Assembly: GCA_903813345.2 (NCBI GenBank) | Contig: CAIIXF020000568.1 | Location: 250,001-314,000, forward strand | DNA length: 64,000 nucleotides | Reading direction: 5' to 3' | Origin: Owenia fusiformis | Taxonomy: Eukaryota > Annelida > Polychaeta > Sabellida > Oweniidae | Shown: one piece after another, positions 63,886-64,000 of the stretch | Numbering within the stretch: the stretch's first letter is position 1 | How the letters are laid out: each line of letters opens with the position of its first letter | The notes under the pieces: model-generated | The model's database searches: none | The model's input: only the letters and a program-made list of their open reading frames with translations | What the model was told of the DNA's origin: nothing | Translations under genes and position numbers: made by a program

Positions 63886-64000
63886 GTTTATTTTCAGCAC
63901 TTTGGGTGCGTATTGAAAACATCTGTATAACGTCTGCTTAATAAATGTTATAATGTGAATCAAATAAGCCTCAATAATTTTTCTGAATTTAGAAAACATT

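Noticed and set aside
1-64000. tRNA genes, rRNA or retrotransposon polymerase
   Set aside because: No tRNA B-box or cloverleaf candidate, rRNA block or reverse-transcriptase motif was recognised by eye. A dedicated scan could still find short RNAs.

Overview
The window is AT-rich nuclear DNA from an animal, most likely a marine invertebrate. Genes are split into many short exons by GT-AG introns, and they include metazoan families (SRRT/ARS2, EMC6, a TNF-type ligand, a kelch-like protein, an SLC25 carrier, C2H2 zinc-finger proteins). Intergenic and intronic DNA is crowded with short inverted-repeat elements and minisatellites. The species cannot be fixed from the sequence. No rRNA, tRNA, CRISPR array or prokaryotic operon was seen.

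Layout. Bases 1-3300 hold repeats, including one inverted-repeat element inserted into another and a 1.1 kb imperfect palindrome. Bases 3402-8959 (+) and 13050-17586 (-) are two convergent, clearly paralogous C2H2 zinc-finger genes with the same four-exon plan. Bases 18920-34706 (+) encode SRRT (ARS2) in 19 coding exons, with a second, alternative last exon at 35225-35273. Bases 35.3-46.2 kb are gene-poor: minisatellites, a TIR element with internal tandem repeats and dispersed foldback elements. Bases 46291-47949 (+) are a kelch-repeat gene for which no BTB/BACK part was found. Bases 48.0-53.4 kb are gene-poor and include a strong 478 bp hairpin. Bases 53432-55419 (-) are EMC6, whose probable promoter near 57.3-57.5 kb is divergent from the SLC25 carrier at 58489-61203 (+). 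Bases 61627-62900 (-) are the C-terminal TNF-homology exons of a ligand whose 5' part lies beyond the right end of the window.

The most interesting region is SRRT. By comparison with ARS2 proteins, its exon chain is interrupted by what looks like an AT-AC (U12-type) intron at 32664-33346, with 5' ATATCCTT, a CCTTAAC branch site and a 3' AC. It also carries two tandem last exons of the same phase that encode different versions of the acidic cap-binding-complex tail, and a 1.49 kb near-palindrome inside intron 6 that would fold into long dsRNA in the pre-mRNA. In other animals ARS2 couples the nuclear cap-binding complex to RNA processing, 3' end formation and small-RNA pathways, so these three features may be linked to its own regulation. 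That link is inference.

Exon coordinates were worked out by hand from splice sites, reading-phase continuity and remembered family sequence patterns. Every multi-exon coding total given here is a multiple of three. No database search was run.
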